Below are positions 1-7,100 of a stretch of DNA of 23,758 bases, piece by piece (position 1 is the stretch's first letter; each line of letters begins with the position of its first letter). Origin of the DNA: Nitriliruptorales bacterium (GTDB taxonomy: Bacteria > Actinomycetota > Nitriliruptoria > Euzebyales > Egibacteraceae); NCBI GenBank assembly GCA_007126835.1, contig SLAO01000043.1:1-23758 (forward strand), written 5' to 3'. The position numbers and the translations under genes are program-made. The notes under the pieces are model-generated. The model was given only the letters and a program-made list of their open reading frames with translations, was not told the origin of the DNA and did no database searches.

Positions 1-283
1 AGGTGTCGGCGACCTCGTCGGGCAAGTCGAGGTCGACGAAGCTGGCGATCTGGCCGAGCTTCATCGCCGCGCCCTTCATCGACCCGAGCAGCTCGACCAT
101 CTTCTCGGCGGTGGCCGTGTGAAACGCCTGCTCCGCGACATCGCCGCCGCGCAGGCCCTTGACGCGCGAGGCGACGTAGCCGGCTCCCGTCGACGCTGAG
201 AACCGCGCGAGATCCGCTCCGCGCTGCGTGCGGGAGCCCATGCCCGGATGCCGGGGCCGAGGCTGGTCGTCACGGGAAGCCAT
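1..283 (-). CDS. ABC1/AarF/UbiB-family kinase-like protein, N-terminal part (cut by window edge)
   Basis: Reading the minus strand from the ATG at 283-281 gives an open frame of 94 codons that runs off the window. Near the end it shows GSMKGAAMKLGQIASF followed by VDLDLPDEVADT. The K-x-G-Q signature with a following 'LP.E' segment is characteristic of the N-terminal extension of ABC1 (AarF/UbiB/COQ8) atypical kinases, which are linked to quinone or lipid metabolism. The kinase core lies outside the window. The first ~20 residues are basic and proline-rich with no obvious membrane segment. The ribosome binding site is weak, so a start at the in-frame ATG 14 codons later is possible. The gene is divergent from lemA across about 160 bases. 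Family assignment is good; exact role is not known. Confidence 0.75.
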   Translation of the reverse strand, partial: MASRDDQPRPRHPGMGSRTQRGADLARFSASTGAGYVASRVKGLRGGDVAEQAFHTATAEKMVELLGSMKGAAMKLGQIASFVDLDLPDEVADT

Positions 284-411
284 GCCGCCATTGTGCCGCT
301 ACCTGGGCGAGCCTCGCGCCGAGTGGGCGCGCGCTTGAGCCGGCGGCCCCGAGGTCACGCCACCGTGCTTCTCGCCGTTCCTCGCGGCGGGCTTACGCGG
401 ACAGCGGGGTG

Positions 412-417
412 TACGGT
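412..417 (+). promoter_or_regulatory. candidate -10 element upstream of lemA
   Basis: TACGGT fits the TANNNT pattern of actinobacterial -10 hexamers and lies 28 bases before the lemA ATG, in the gap divergent from the ABC1-kinase gene. No convincing -35 box is seen, so this is tentative. Confidence 0.25.
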
Positions 418-444
418 GACAGATGTGATCGACGGGATGGAGTC

Positions 445-1005
445 ATGACCGGGACGACCGGGGCCTTGCTGTTCGGCGCGGCGGTCCTCGTCGTGCTGGT
501 CGTCTGGTGGGGCTACAACCGGCTGGTCACGTTGCGCAACCGGGTGGAGGCGGCCTGGGCCGACCTGGATGTCCACCTGGAGCGGCGCCGCGCGCTGATC
601 CCCAACCTCGTGGCGGTCGTCGAGGCGTACGCGCAGCATGAGCGGGACGTCCTTGAGTCGGTGACGGCTGCGCGAGCCGGCGGTGATCACGCCGAGGGTG
701 CCGCCGAGCAGTCGCAAGCCGAGGGGTCAGTCGACGATGCGCTCGGCCAGGTCGTCGCCCTTGCCGAGGCCTACCCGGACCTGAAGGCCGACGAGCGCTT
801 CCGCGACCTGCACACCGAGCTCGTCGCCACCGAGAACAAGATCGCGTTCAGCCGCCAGCTGTACAACGACACCGTCACGGCGCTGCGCAACCGTCTCGAG
901 TCGTTTCCTGGCAACCTGTATGCCCGGAGATTGGGGTTCGCGCCTCCTGAGCTGTTCGCCGCCGACGTCGGGGCGCGGGCAAGCACCCGTGTCGTCCTGG
1001 AGTAG
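445..1005 (+). CDS. lemA: LemA family protein
   Basis: A 186-residue protein with one N-terminal membrane segment (about residues 5-24, LLFGAAVLVVLVVWWGYNRL) and then a long helical domain typical of LemA. The conserved stretches are LRNRVEAAWADLDVHLERR, ALIPNLVAVVEAYAQHE and, near the C-terminus, FSRQLYNDTVTALRNRLESF. LemA proteins are membrane-anchored with an extracytoplasmic or cytoplasmic helical bundle of unsettled function. The frame extends 12 codons upstream, but the ATG at 445 is preferred because GGATGGAG lies just upstream and the membrane helix follows directly. The stop sits 2 bases before the M48 protease ATG, so the two are probably translated together. LemA next to an HtpX-type protease recurs in bacteria, which supports a joint envelope role. 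Confidence 0.9.
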   Translation: MTGTTGALLFGAAVLVVLVVWWGYNRLVTLRNRVEAAWADLDVHLERRRALIPNLVAVVEAYAQHERDVLESVTAARAGGDHAEGAAEQSQAEGSVDDALGQVVALAEAYPDLKADERFRDLHTELVATENKIAFSRQLYNDTVTALRNRLESFPGNLYARRLGFAPPELFAADVGARASTRVVLE

Positions 1006-1007
1006 CG

Positions 1008-1943
1008 ATGCTGTACGAGCAGTTGGACCGGAACCGTTGGATGACCGTGGGCCTGTTCGCGTTGTTCGCCCTGGTCATCGGAGGGCTGTCGATCGCGGTC
1101 GACGTGCTCTTCTTCGGCGACACCGGCCTGGTCGGCCCGCTGATCATCGCCGCGATCATCGTCATCATCGCGTTCACGTTCTCGTGGTTCATGGCTGACC
1201 GGGTCGTGCTCGGGACCGTCGGGGCGCGGGCAGCCAACCCCGAGCAGCCAGCAGAGCAGCAGCTCATCGACCTGGTCGAGTCCGTGGCGCTGACCGCGAA
1301 CATGCCCGTACCCAAGGTTTACGTCATCGACGACCCCGCCCCCAACGCGTTCGCCACCGGACGCAGCCCCGAAAAGGGCGTCGTCGCGTTCACCACTGGG
1401 CTGCTGGAGAAGATGGATCGCCCGCAGGTCGAGGCCGTCGCCGCCCATGAGCTCAGCCACATCGCCAACCGCGACTCGCTGATCGGGGTGGTTGCGGCCG
1501 TGCTCGTCGGACTCGTCCTCATCATTTGCCGGCTCGCCCTGCGGTTGCTGTTCTTCGGCGGTGGCCGACGGCGTGGCGGCGGTGGCCGCGGCGGCGGTCA
1601 GGCGCAAGCGATCATGATGGTCATCGGTCTCGTGGCACTGATCCTCGCACCGATCTTCGCCACCTTGCTGCGGTTCGCGGTGTCCCGCCGGCGCGAGTCG
1701 CTCGCCGACGTCAACGCGGTGCGCCTGACACGCAACCCTGACGCGATGATCGGCGCCCTCGAGGTCCTCGCCGGCGACGACACCCAGGTCGACTTCGCCC
1801 ACGGGCTGTCCAGCCACCTTTGGATCGAGGAGCCCGAGCACAGCCAGGGCTCCTGGCTGGACCGCCTGACCGCGACGCACCCGCCGATCGACGAACGGAT
1901 CGAAGCACTCCGCGCCATCGCCGGCGACATGCGCTTTCGCTAG
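1008..1943 (+). CDS. htpX: HtpX-like M48 family membrane zinc metalloprotease
   Basis: A 311-residue integral membrane protease. Two N-terminal helices (about residues 12-32 and 43-63) are followed by the M48 zinc motif HELSH at residues 147-151 (His147 and His151 ligands, Glu148 catalytic). The third ligand is probably Glu230 in SRRRESLADVNAV, which matches the family pattern S-R-x-R-E-x-x-A-D. Two more hydrophobic stretches (about 158-181 and 199-225) flank a Gly/Arg-rich loop near residues 183-195. HtpX proteases degrade damaged membrane proteins. Length and order match the family. The ATG is 2 bases after the lemA stop, with GGAG at the end of lemA as ribosome binding site, so expression should be coupled to lemA. 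Substrates cannot be read from the sequence. Confidence 0.92.
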   Translation: MLYEQLDRNRWMTVGLFALFALVIGGLSIAVDVLFFGDTGLVGPLIIAAIIVIIAFTFSWFMADRVVLGTVGARAANPEQPAEQQLIDLVESVALTANMPVPKVYVIDDPAPNAFATGRSPEKGVVAFTTGLLEKMDRPQVEAVAAHELSHIANRDSLIGVVAAVLVGLVLIICRLALRLLFFGGGRRRGGGGRGGGQAQAIMMVIGLVALILAPIFATLLRFAVSRRRESLADVNAVRLTRNPDAMIGALEVLAGDDTQVDFAHGLSSHLWIEEPEHSQGSWLDRLTATHPPIDERIEALRAIAGDMRFR

Positions 1944-1976
1944 AGCACTGCGATACCGACCGTACGGGAGGCAGTC

Positions 1977-2378
1977 GTGGACACCACCGAGCTGTCGCTC
2001 GACACGAGCGGCGACCGTTGGGTCGATTTGACCGACGATGTCGAACGCTTCGCCCGCGGGAGAGGCGACGGGTTGCTGCACGTCTTCGTGCCCCACGCCA
2101 CGGCGGGCATCGCGCTGATGGAAACCGGCGCGTCGAGCGAAGGCGACCTGCTCGACGCCATCGAGCGCCTGTTGCCGCGCGACGACCGCTACGCCCATCG
2201 CCACGGGTCGCCGGGCCACGGGGCCGACCACGTGCTGCCCGCCTTCGTGGCGCCCTCGGTGGTGCTGCCGGTGCTCGGCGGCCGTGTGGCGCTGGGGACC
2301 TGGCAGCGGGTCGTCCTCGTCGACACGAACGTCGATAATCCCAGGCGACGGGTGCGGCTCAGCTTCGTCGAGGGCTAA
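1977..2378 (+). CDS. yjbQ: YjbQ/UPF0047 family protein (secondary thiamine-phosphate synthase family)
   Basis: A 133-residue single-domain protein starting at GTG 1977, with GGGAGG at 1966-1971 five bases upstream. Family landmarks are PHATAGIALMETG (residues 39-51, the PHTTAGI motif), GHGADHVLPAF (80-90) and GRVALGTWQRVVLVD (102-116, the G-R-L-x-L-G-T-W-Q motif). His40, His81 and His85 are candidate active-site residues. YjbQ proteins have weak thiamine-phosphate synthase activity in vitro; the physiological role is unclear. The gene follows the protease gene by 33 bases and may be the third member of that transcript. It converges on mgsA with only 29 bases between, in which no clear terminator hairpin is seen. 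Confidence 0.85.
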   Translation: MDTTELSLDTSGDRWVDLTDDVERFARGRGDGLLHVFVPHATAGIALMETGASSEGDLLDAIERLLPRDDRYAHRHGSPGHGADHVLPAFVAPSVVLPVLGGRVALGTWQRVVLVDTNVDNPRRRVRLSFVEG

Positions 2379-2407
2379 CCGCGATCACGCCTCGGGAGCG
2401 GGTCGGA

Positions 2408-2866
2408 TCACACCCCGGGCGCCAGGTCCCGGTCGATGTGGCTTCCGTGGTCGGGGACCTCGCGCATGTACGCGGTGTGCATCAACTCGCTGGAGATCAG
2501 GAAGTCCGCGGTCGCCAGGTTGGTTGCCACCGGGATGTTCCAAACCGACGCGATCCGCAGCAACGCCTTGACGTCGGGGTCGTGCGGTTGCGACTCGAGG
2601 GGATCCCAGAAGAAGATCAGCATGTCGACGCGCTGCTCGACGATCCGCGAGCCGATCTGCTGGTCCCCGCCGAGCGGCCCACTGTTGACGCGTTCGACCG
2701 TCAAGCCGACCTCGTACTCCAGCAGGGTCCCGGTGGTGCCGGTGGCCACGAGCTCGTGCGCGGCCAGGACGTTGCGGTTGAAGTCCGCCCAGCTGACGAG
2801 GTCGACCTTGCGCCCGTCGTGCGCGACGAGGGCGATGCGTTTGCGTCCGGGAACCAGTTGGGGCAC
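2408..2866 (-). CDS. mgsA: methylglyoxal synthase
   Basis: A 152-residue enzyme converting dihydroxyacetone phosphate to methylglyoxal and phosphate, a cytoplasmic glycolytic bypass. Motifs are RIALVAHDGRK (10-20), LVATGTTG (39-46, phosphate binding), GPLGGDQQIG (63-72) with catalytic Asp68, FFWDPL (85-90) and QPHDPDVKALLRI (93-105) with His95 and Asp98. These correspond to E. coli Asp71, His98 and Asp101 with a constant offset of three. The start is GTG at 2866 with GAGGAAG just upstream. It lies 31 bases downstream of the universal stress protein gene on the same strand, so the two are probably one transcript. Full length and no key residue missing. Confidence 0.95.
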   Translation of the reverse strand: MPQLVPGRKRIALVAHDGRKVDLVSWADFNRNVLAAHELVATGTTGTLLEYEVGLTVERVNSGPLGGDQQIGSRIVEQRVDMLIFFWDPLESQPHDPDVKALLRIASVWNIPVATNLATADFLISSELMHTAYMREVPDHGSHIDRDLAPGV

Positions 2867-2897
2867 GAGCTTCCTCTCCGACGGGAGACGGTGCGGT

Positions 2898-3305
2898 CTA
2901 ATGGCCGTGATCGGCCTTGACGGTCAACACGGCGCAGTCGGCCTGCAACAGGATGTCCTGGGCATTGCTGCCGAGCACGAGCTTGCCGACCGGCGAGCGC
3001 CGGCGCAGCCCGATGACGATCAGGTCCACGTCCTCTTCGGCTGAGAACTCGATTAGGTCCTGGGCTGGGGTGTTGCCGCGCACCAGCTCGCGGACCTCGA
3101 AGTCGATCCCCCGCCCGCCCAGGTCGGCTTCGACCTGCTCGAGCGCCTCGCGGTACGTGAGAACCTCCTCGCCCTCGTCGCGGGTCCCGCCCCGCATCGA
3201 GTGCAACACGACGAGCTTCGCCTGTCGCAGGCGCGCCTCCTCAGCCGCGCGCTCGAGTGCGGCGGTGCCCTCCGGCGTCTTGAGATACCCAACCAGGATC
3301 TTCAC
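2898..3305 (-). CDS. universal stress protein (UspA family)
   Basis: A 135-residue single Usp domain. It opens with KILVGYLKTPEG (beta 1 and the nucleotide loop) and has DLIVIGLRRRSPVGK followed by LVLGSNAQDIL (residues 94-119). This matches the ATP-binding Usp pattern of a glycine, a basic loop, then G-S near the C-terminal helix, so an ATP-binding type is likely. The last strand is CAVLTVKADH. The start is GTG at 3305, preceded by a strong GGAGGGAGG. It precedes mgsA in the same direction and is divergent from the GerW-family gene across 74 bases. Usp proteins support survival under energy or growth stress; the specific trigger is not visible here. Confidence 0.92.
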   Translation of the reverse strand: MKILVGYLKTPEGTAALERAAEEARLRQAKLVVLHSMRGGTRDEGEEVLTYREALEQVEADLGGRGIDFEVRELVRGNTPAQDLIEFSAEEDVDLIVIGLRRRSPVGKLVLGSNAQDILLQADCAVLTVKADHGH

Positions 3306-3340
3306 GTCGTCCTCCCTCCGCCCCAGGGTTGCTGCGCGCC

Positions 3341-3348
3341 AGTATGCT
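3341..3348. promoter_or_regulatory. candidate overlapping divergent -10 elements (usp / gerW)
   Basis: AGTATGCT lies in the middle of the 74-base divergent gap. On the plus strand it offers TATGCT (3343-3348) and on the minus strand CATACT (3346-3341), each with four of six matches to TATAAT and at workable distances from the two starts. No good -35 boxes accompany them. Confidence 0.3.
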
Positions 3349-3379
3349 CCATCCGCGTGCCCCGACCGAGGAGGGACCC

Positions 3380-3724
3380 ATGGACATACAGGGTGTGCTC
3401 ACCGGAGCACAGGAGGCCCTGACGGTGCGGCGTGTGTTCGGTGAACCATACGAGCGCGACGGGGTTACGGTCATCCCCGTCGCCAAGGTCGCTGGCGGTG
3501 GCGGCGGTGGCCAGGGCGCGGCGCCCAATGGCGAAGGCGAGGGCTCCGGCGGCGGGTTTGGTCTTCGGGCGGAACCCGCCGGCGTCTACATCGTCCGGGG
3601 CGAGGAGGTGTCGTGGGAGCCGGCCATCGACGTCAACCGGCTGATCCTCGGCGCTCAGGTCGTCGTGGTGGCGGTGCTGCTCGTCGTGCGCGCTGTGGTC
3701 AAGCGGCGACGGAAGCGGGGCTAG
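3380..3724 (+). CDS. GerW/YtfJ family protein
   Basis: A 114-residue protein with the GerW (YtfJ) layout. An N-terminal MDIQGVLTGAQEALTVRRVF segment leads into GVTVIPVAKVAGG, then a low-complexity Gly-rich stretch (residues 39-60), then GLRAEPAGVYIVRGEEVSW, and a hydrophobic C-terminal segment (about 88-107) ending in basic residues. In Firmicutes the family is linked to spores; in Actinobacteria it is common without any known sporulation role, so that function is not implied. The ATG at 3380 is chosen over an in-frame upstream ATG at 3329 because GGAGGGA lies immediately upstream and homology begins there. It is followed after 3 bases by the ACT-domain gene, so it heads the glutamate dehydrogenase operon. 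Confidence 0.8.
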   Translation: MDIQGVLTGAQEALTVRRVFGEPYERDGVTVIPVAKVAGGGGGGQGAAPNGEGEGSGGGFGLRAEPAGVYIVRGEEVSWEPAIDVNRLILGAQVVVVAVLLVVRAVVKRRRKRG

Positions 3725-3727
3725 GCG

Positions 3728-4102
3728 ATGCGCAAGGACTTCGTGCTCATCCCCGACGACGAGCCGGGCGTGCTGGCTCGGCTGGGCGAGGCCGCCGGCG
3801 CGGCCGGGATCAACATCGAGGGCATCGCGGCGTTCACCGGTGAAGGCCGGGGCATCGTCCACGTCTTGGTGCCCGACGCCGAAGAGGCCCTACGCGTGCT
3901 CTCCGCCGCGGGTCTGGACGTTCGCGCCGCGCGCGACGTGCTCGTGGTGGACATCCCTGACCAGCCAGGGGCGCTCGGGGGAGTGTGCCGGCAGCTCGCC
4001 GATGCCGGCGTGAACATCCAACAGGCGTACCTGGCCACCGGCAGCCGGGCCGTGCTCGCGGTGGACGACCTCGACACCGCACGGCGGGTCGTCGGACAGT
4101 AG
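3728..4102 (+). CDS. tandem ACT-domain protein
   Basis: A 124-residue protein made almost wholly of two ACT domains. The first (about 3-66) has DDEPGVLARLGEAAGAAGIN and the second (about 70-124) has PDQPGALGGVCRQLADAGVN, each with the Pro-Gly turn and following helix that usually binds an amino acid at the ACT interface. No catalytic domain is attached. The ATG lies 3 bases after the gerW-family stop. Its own TAG (4100-4102) overlaps the AGGAGG ribosome binding site of the glutamate dehydrogenase gene. Inference: a small cytoplasmic sensor of an amino acid, possibly acting on the dehydrogenase encoded next to it. Ligand and partner are not shown by the sequence. Confidence 0.85.
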   Translation: MRKDFVLIPDDEPGVLARLGEAAGAAGINIEGIAAFTGEGRGIVHVLVPDAEEALRVLSAAGLDVRAARDVLVVDIPDQPGALGGVCRQLADAGVNIQQAYLATGSRAVLAVDDLDTARRVVGQ

Positions 4103-4106
4103 GAGG
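4101..4106 (+). promoter_or_regulatory. ribosome binding site that points to an ATC start for glutamate dehydrogenase
   Basis: A consensus AGGAGG overlaps the stop of the ACT-domain gene. Six bases downstream, at 4113-4115, the dehydrogenase frame has ATC. No ATG, GTG or TTG exists in that frame until GTG at 4185, and the ATG at 4129 is out of frame and stops after five codons. Confidence 0.6.
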
Positions 4107-4112
4107 AGTCGC

Positions 4113-7100
4113 ATCGCCACGCCTTCCCATGTCGAGCGGCTGCTGACCGAGGTCGCCGAGCAACTGCCTGGCCTGGAGGGGCCGGTGCGCGACGGGCTGG
4201 CCCGTGCCGTGGCCAGACGCGTGCCCCTGAGCGAACGGGACACCGACACGGTGGCGGCGCTGGTCGCCCATGGGGCGGCGGTCCTCGCCCGCAGGGCCCC
4301 CGGCGAGCTCTTGGTCGAGGTGACCCCCCACGAGGACGGCACCCGAGTGGATACCGCGGTGGAGGACGTGCCGTTGTTGCTGTCGACGGTGACGAGCACG
4401 CTGGGCCGACGCGGGCTCGACCCGGTTCGGGTGCTGCACCCGGTGCTGGGGGTCCGGCGGTCGGAGGCCGGGCAGCTGGTGGCCATCGAGCCTGCCCGGC
4501 CGGCACAGACCCGAGAATCGTGGATCCACGCCCACTTGGACGCGGCGCTGGATCGGGAAGCGCGGGAGGCCCTCGCCGACGAGCTTCGCGACGCGCTCGA
4601 CGCCGCCCGGCTGGTCGCCGGTGACTACCAGGAGATGCGCCTGCGCCTCGAGGAGCTCGAGGATGACCTGCGGCACATGTCCGGCACCCAGCTGCGGGAA
4701 TCGCCGCGGGAGCTCGCGCGCCTGATCGGATGGCTGTTGAACGACCGCCTGGTCTTGCTGGGTGTCGGCGAAATCGGCGCCGACGGCACTCACGACGATC
4801 AAGGCTCCCTGGGTCTGCTGCGCCGCGGCGACGTGCCCGCGCTGCTGGTTCCCCCGCGCGACGACTCGCTGTTGCGCGTCGGGCGCAGCGCCGCGAAGAG
4901 CCCCGTGCACCGCCGCGACCGGATGGTGGAGATCCGCGTCCGGGGCTCTGACGATCGAGAACGGCGGATCCTTGGGCTGTTCGCCGCAGAGGCGCACGCC
5001 GACCCGGTCACCGAGGTTCCGGTGGGGCGTCGCCGGCTGCAGGCGATCCTCGACGCCGAGGACTTGGTCGAGGGCAGCCACGACGAGCGGGTGCTGCGCC
5101 AGCTGTTCGGGTCGCTGCCGCTGCACGAGCAGCTCGGCGCCGATCCCGAGGACCTCCGACGCACCTTGGTGCCCTTGTTGGCCGCCGAGGAGCGCGCCGA
5201 CGTCACGCTGCGCTACCTGCTGTCTGACCCCGAGCGTGAGGCCGCGTTGCTGGTGACCATGCCCCGCGATCGCTTTAGCTCGCGGGTCCGTGAGCGGATC
5301 CAGTCGATGCTCCGCCGACGCCTCGACGCGGCCGAGATCGACTACCACCTGTCGATGACCCGCGACGAGGGCGTGCTGCTGCACTTCGTCGCACGACCGC
5401 CACCGGGAGGGCCATTGGTGGCTCCTCGCGCCGACCTCCTGCGGCGCGAGATCCTGGACCTCACCCGATCGTGGGAGGACGGCGTCGGCGACGCGCTCGC
5501 CGAGCGCCACGAACCCGGGGAGGTCTCCCGCCTCAAAGAGGCGTGGCTGGGCAGGATGCCGGTCAGCTATCGGGATCGCGCAGGGCCCGCCGAGGCGGTG
5601 GCCGACGTCGAGGAGCTCGACGCCCTGGACCGGTCCGGTGAGCAGATGGCCATGCGGCTGGTGGCCACGTCCGAGGGATCGCTGCGCGCCAAGCTGTACC
5701 GCCGCGGGCCGGGGGTGGAGCTGTCGACGCTCCTGCCCGTGCTGGAGAGTCTCGGGCTCGTCGTGGTCGACGAGGTCCCGCACGACCTGCCCAATTTCGG
5801 GCAGCTCCACGACGTGCTGCTGCGGGTCCCCGATGACTTCCCGCCGCCATCGGACCTGCGCCGGCGCGGTCCGGCCGCTGCAGCCACCGCCATCGCGGTG
5901 CTCCAAGGTCGGGCCGAGGCCGACGACTTGAACCGCCTGGTGCTGCTGTCCGACCTCGGTTGGGACGACGTCGCTGTGCTCCGCGCCTACCGGCGGTACC
6001 GCCGTCAGCTGGGCACGGGGTTCACCGAGGCCTACCAGAACGCCGCGCTGTGCGAGCATCCCCACGTGGCAGGCGCGCTGCTCGACCTATTCGCGGCCCG
6101 GCTCAATCCGCGCCTGGCCGATCAGCCCGAAGCCATCGCGGATGCGCGCGCGACCACCGTCGCGGCCCTCGAGGACGTCACCCGCCTGGACCAGGACCGG
6201 ATCCTGCGTGGGTACCTGGGGCTCGTCGACGCGACGTTGCGCACAAGTCGGTACATCGAGCCGTCGCCACCGACGCTGGCGCTCAAGCTCGACAGCGCTG
6301 CCGTGCCCGACGTGCGGCCCCCGGTCCCGCATGTAGAGACGTTCGTCTACGCCCCAGAGCTCGAGGGCATCCACCTGCGGGGCGGGCGCGTCGCTCGCGG
6401 CGGGCTGCGCCACAGCGACCGGCGCGAGGACGTGCGGGCTGAAGTCCTTGGGCTGATGAAGGCGCAGATGACCAAGAACGCGATGATCGTCCCGGTCGGG
6501 GCGAAGGGCGGGTTCGTCCTCAAGCGATGGGCCACCGATCGCGACGCGAGCGTTCGGCGTGCCTACGAGGCCTTCGTCAGCGCGCTGCTCGACGTCACCG
6601 ACAACGTGCAGAGCGGCGTGGCGGTGCCGCCACCCGACGTCCGCCCGACCGACGGCGAGGACTCCTACCTCGTCGTGGCCCCCGACCGGGGCACCGGTCG
6701 GTTCAGCGACCTCGCCAACGCGATCGCGTTGTCGCGGGACTACTGGCTCGGCGACGCCTTTGCCTCGGGGGGGTCACGCGGCTACGACCACAAGGCCATG
6801 GGCATCACCGCGCGGGGGGCGTGGGTCGCGGTCCGCCGTCACTTCGCGGAGCTCGGCATCGATGTGGATGTTGACCCCTTCACCGTGGTCGGCATCGGTG
6901 ACATGTCCGGGGACGTCTTCGGCAACGCGATGCGCCAAAGCCGCGCGATCCGCCTCGTTGCGGCGTTCGACCACCGCGACGTGTTCTTGGACCCCGACCC
7001 TGACCCTGAGCGCACCGCCGACGAGCGCGAGCGGCTCGCGGCCCTGCCGCGCTCGTCCTGGCAGGACTTCGACCGGAAGCTGCTGTCGCCTGGCGGCGGG

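Noticed and set aside
1555..1600. GGC-rich tract as a DNA repeat element
   Set aside because: It encodes the Gly/Arg loop of the protease in frame and is simply codon composition, not an independent repeat.
771..2231. Long minus-strand open frame (486 codons) opposite lemA, the protease and yjbQ
   Set aside because: It lies antisense to three well-supported genes, its translation is low-complexity and rich in Arg, Asp, Gly and Pro, and it shows no family motif.
3380..3724. Sporulation gene implied by the GerW-family protein
   Set aside because: GerW/YtfJ proteins are widespread in actinobacteria that do not form endospores, and no other spore gene is present.
3834..6065. 743-codon minus-strand open frame opposite the gdh operon
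   Set aside because: It is a shadow of GC-rich coding sequence; its composition (Gln, His, Arg, Gly) is typical of antisense frames and the plus strand encodes clear GDH motifs.
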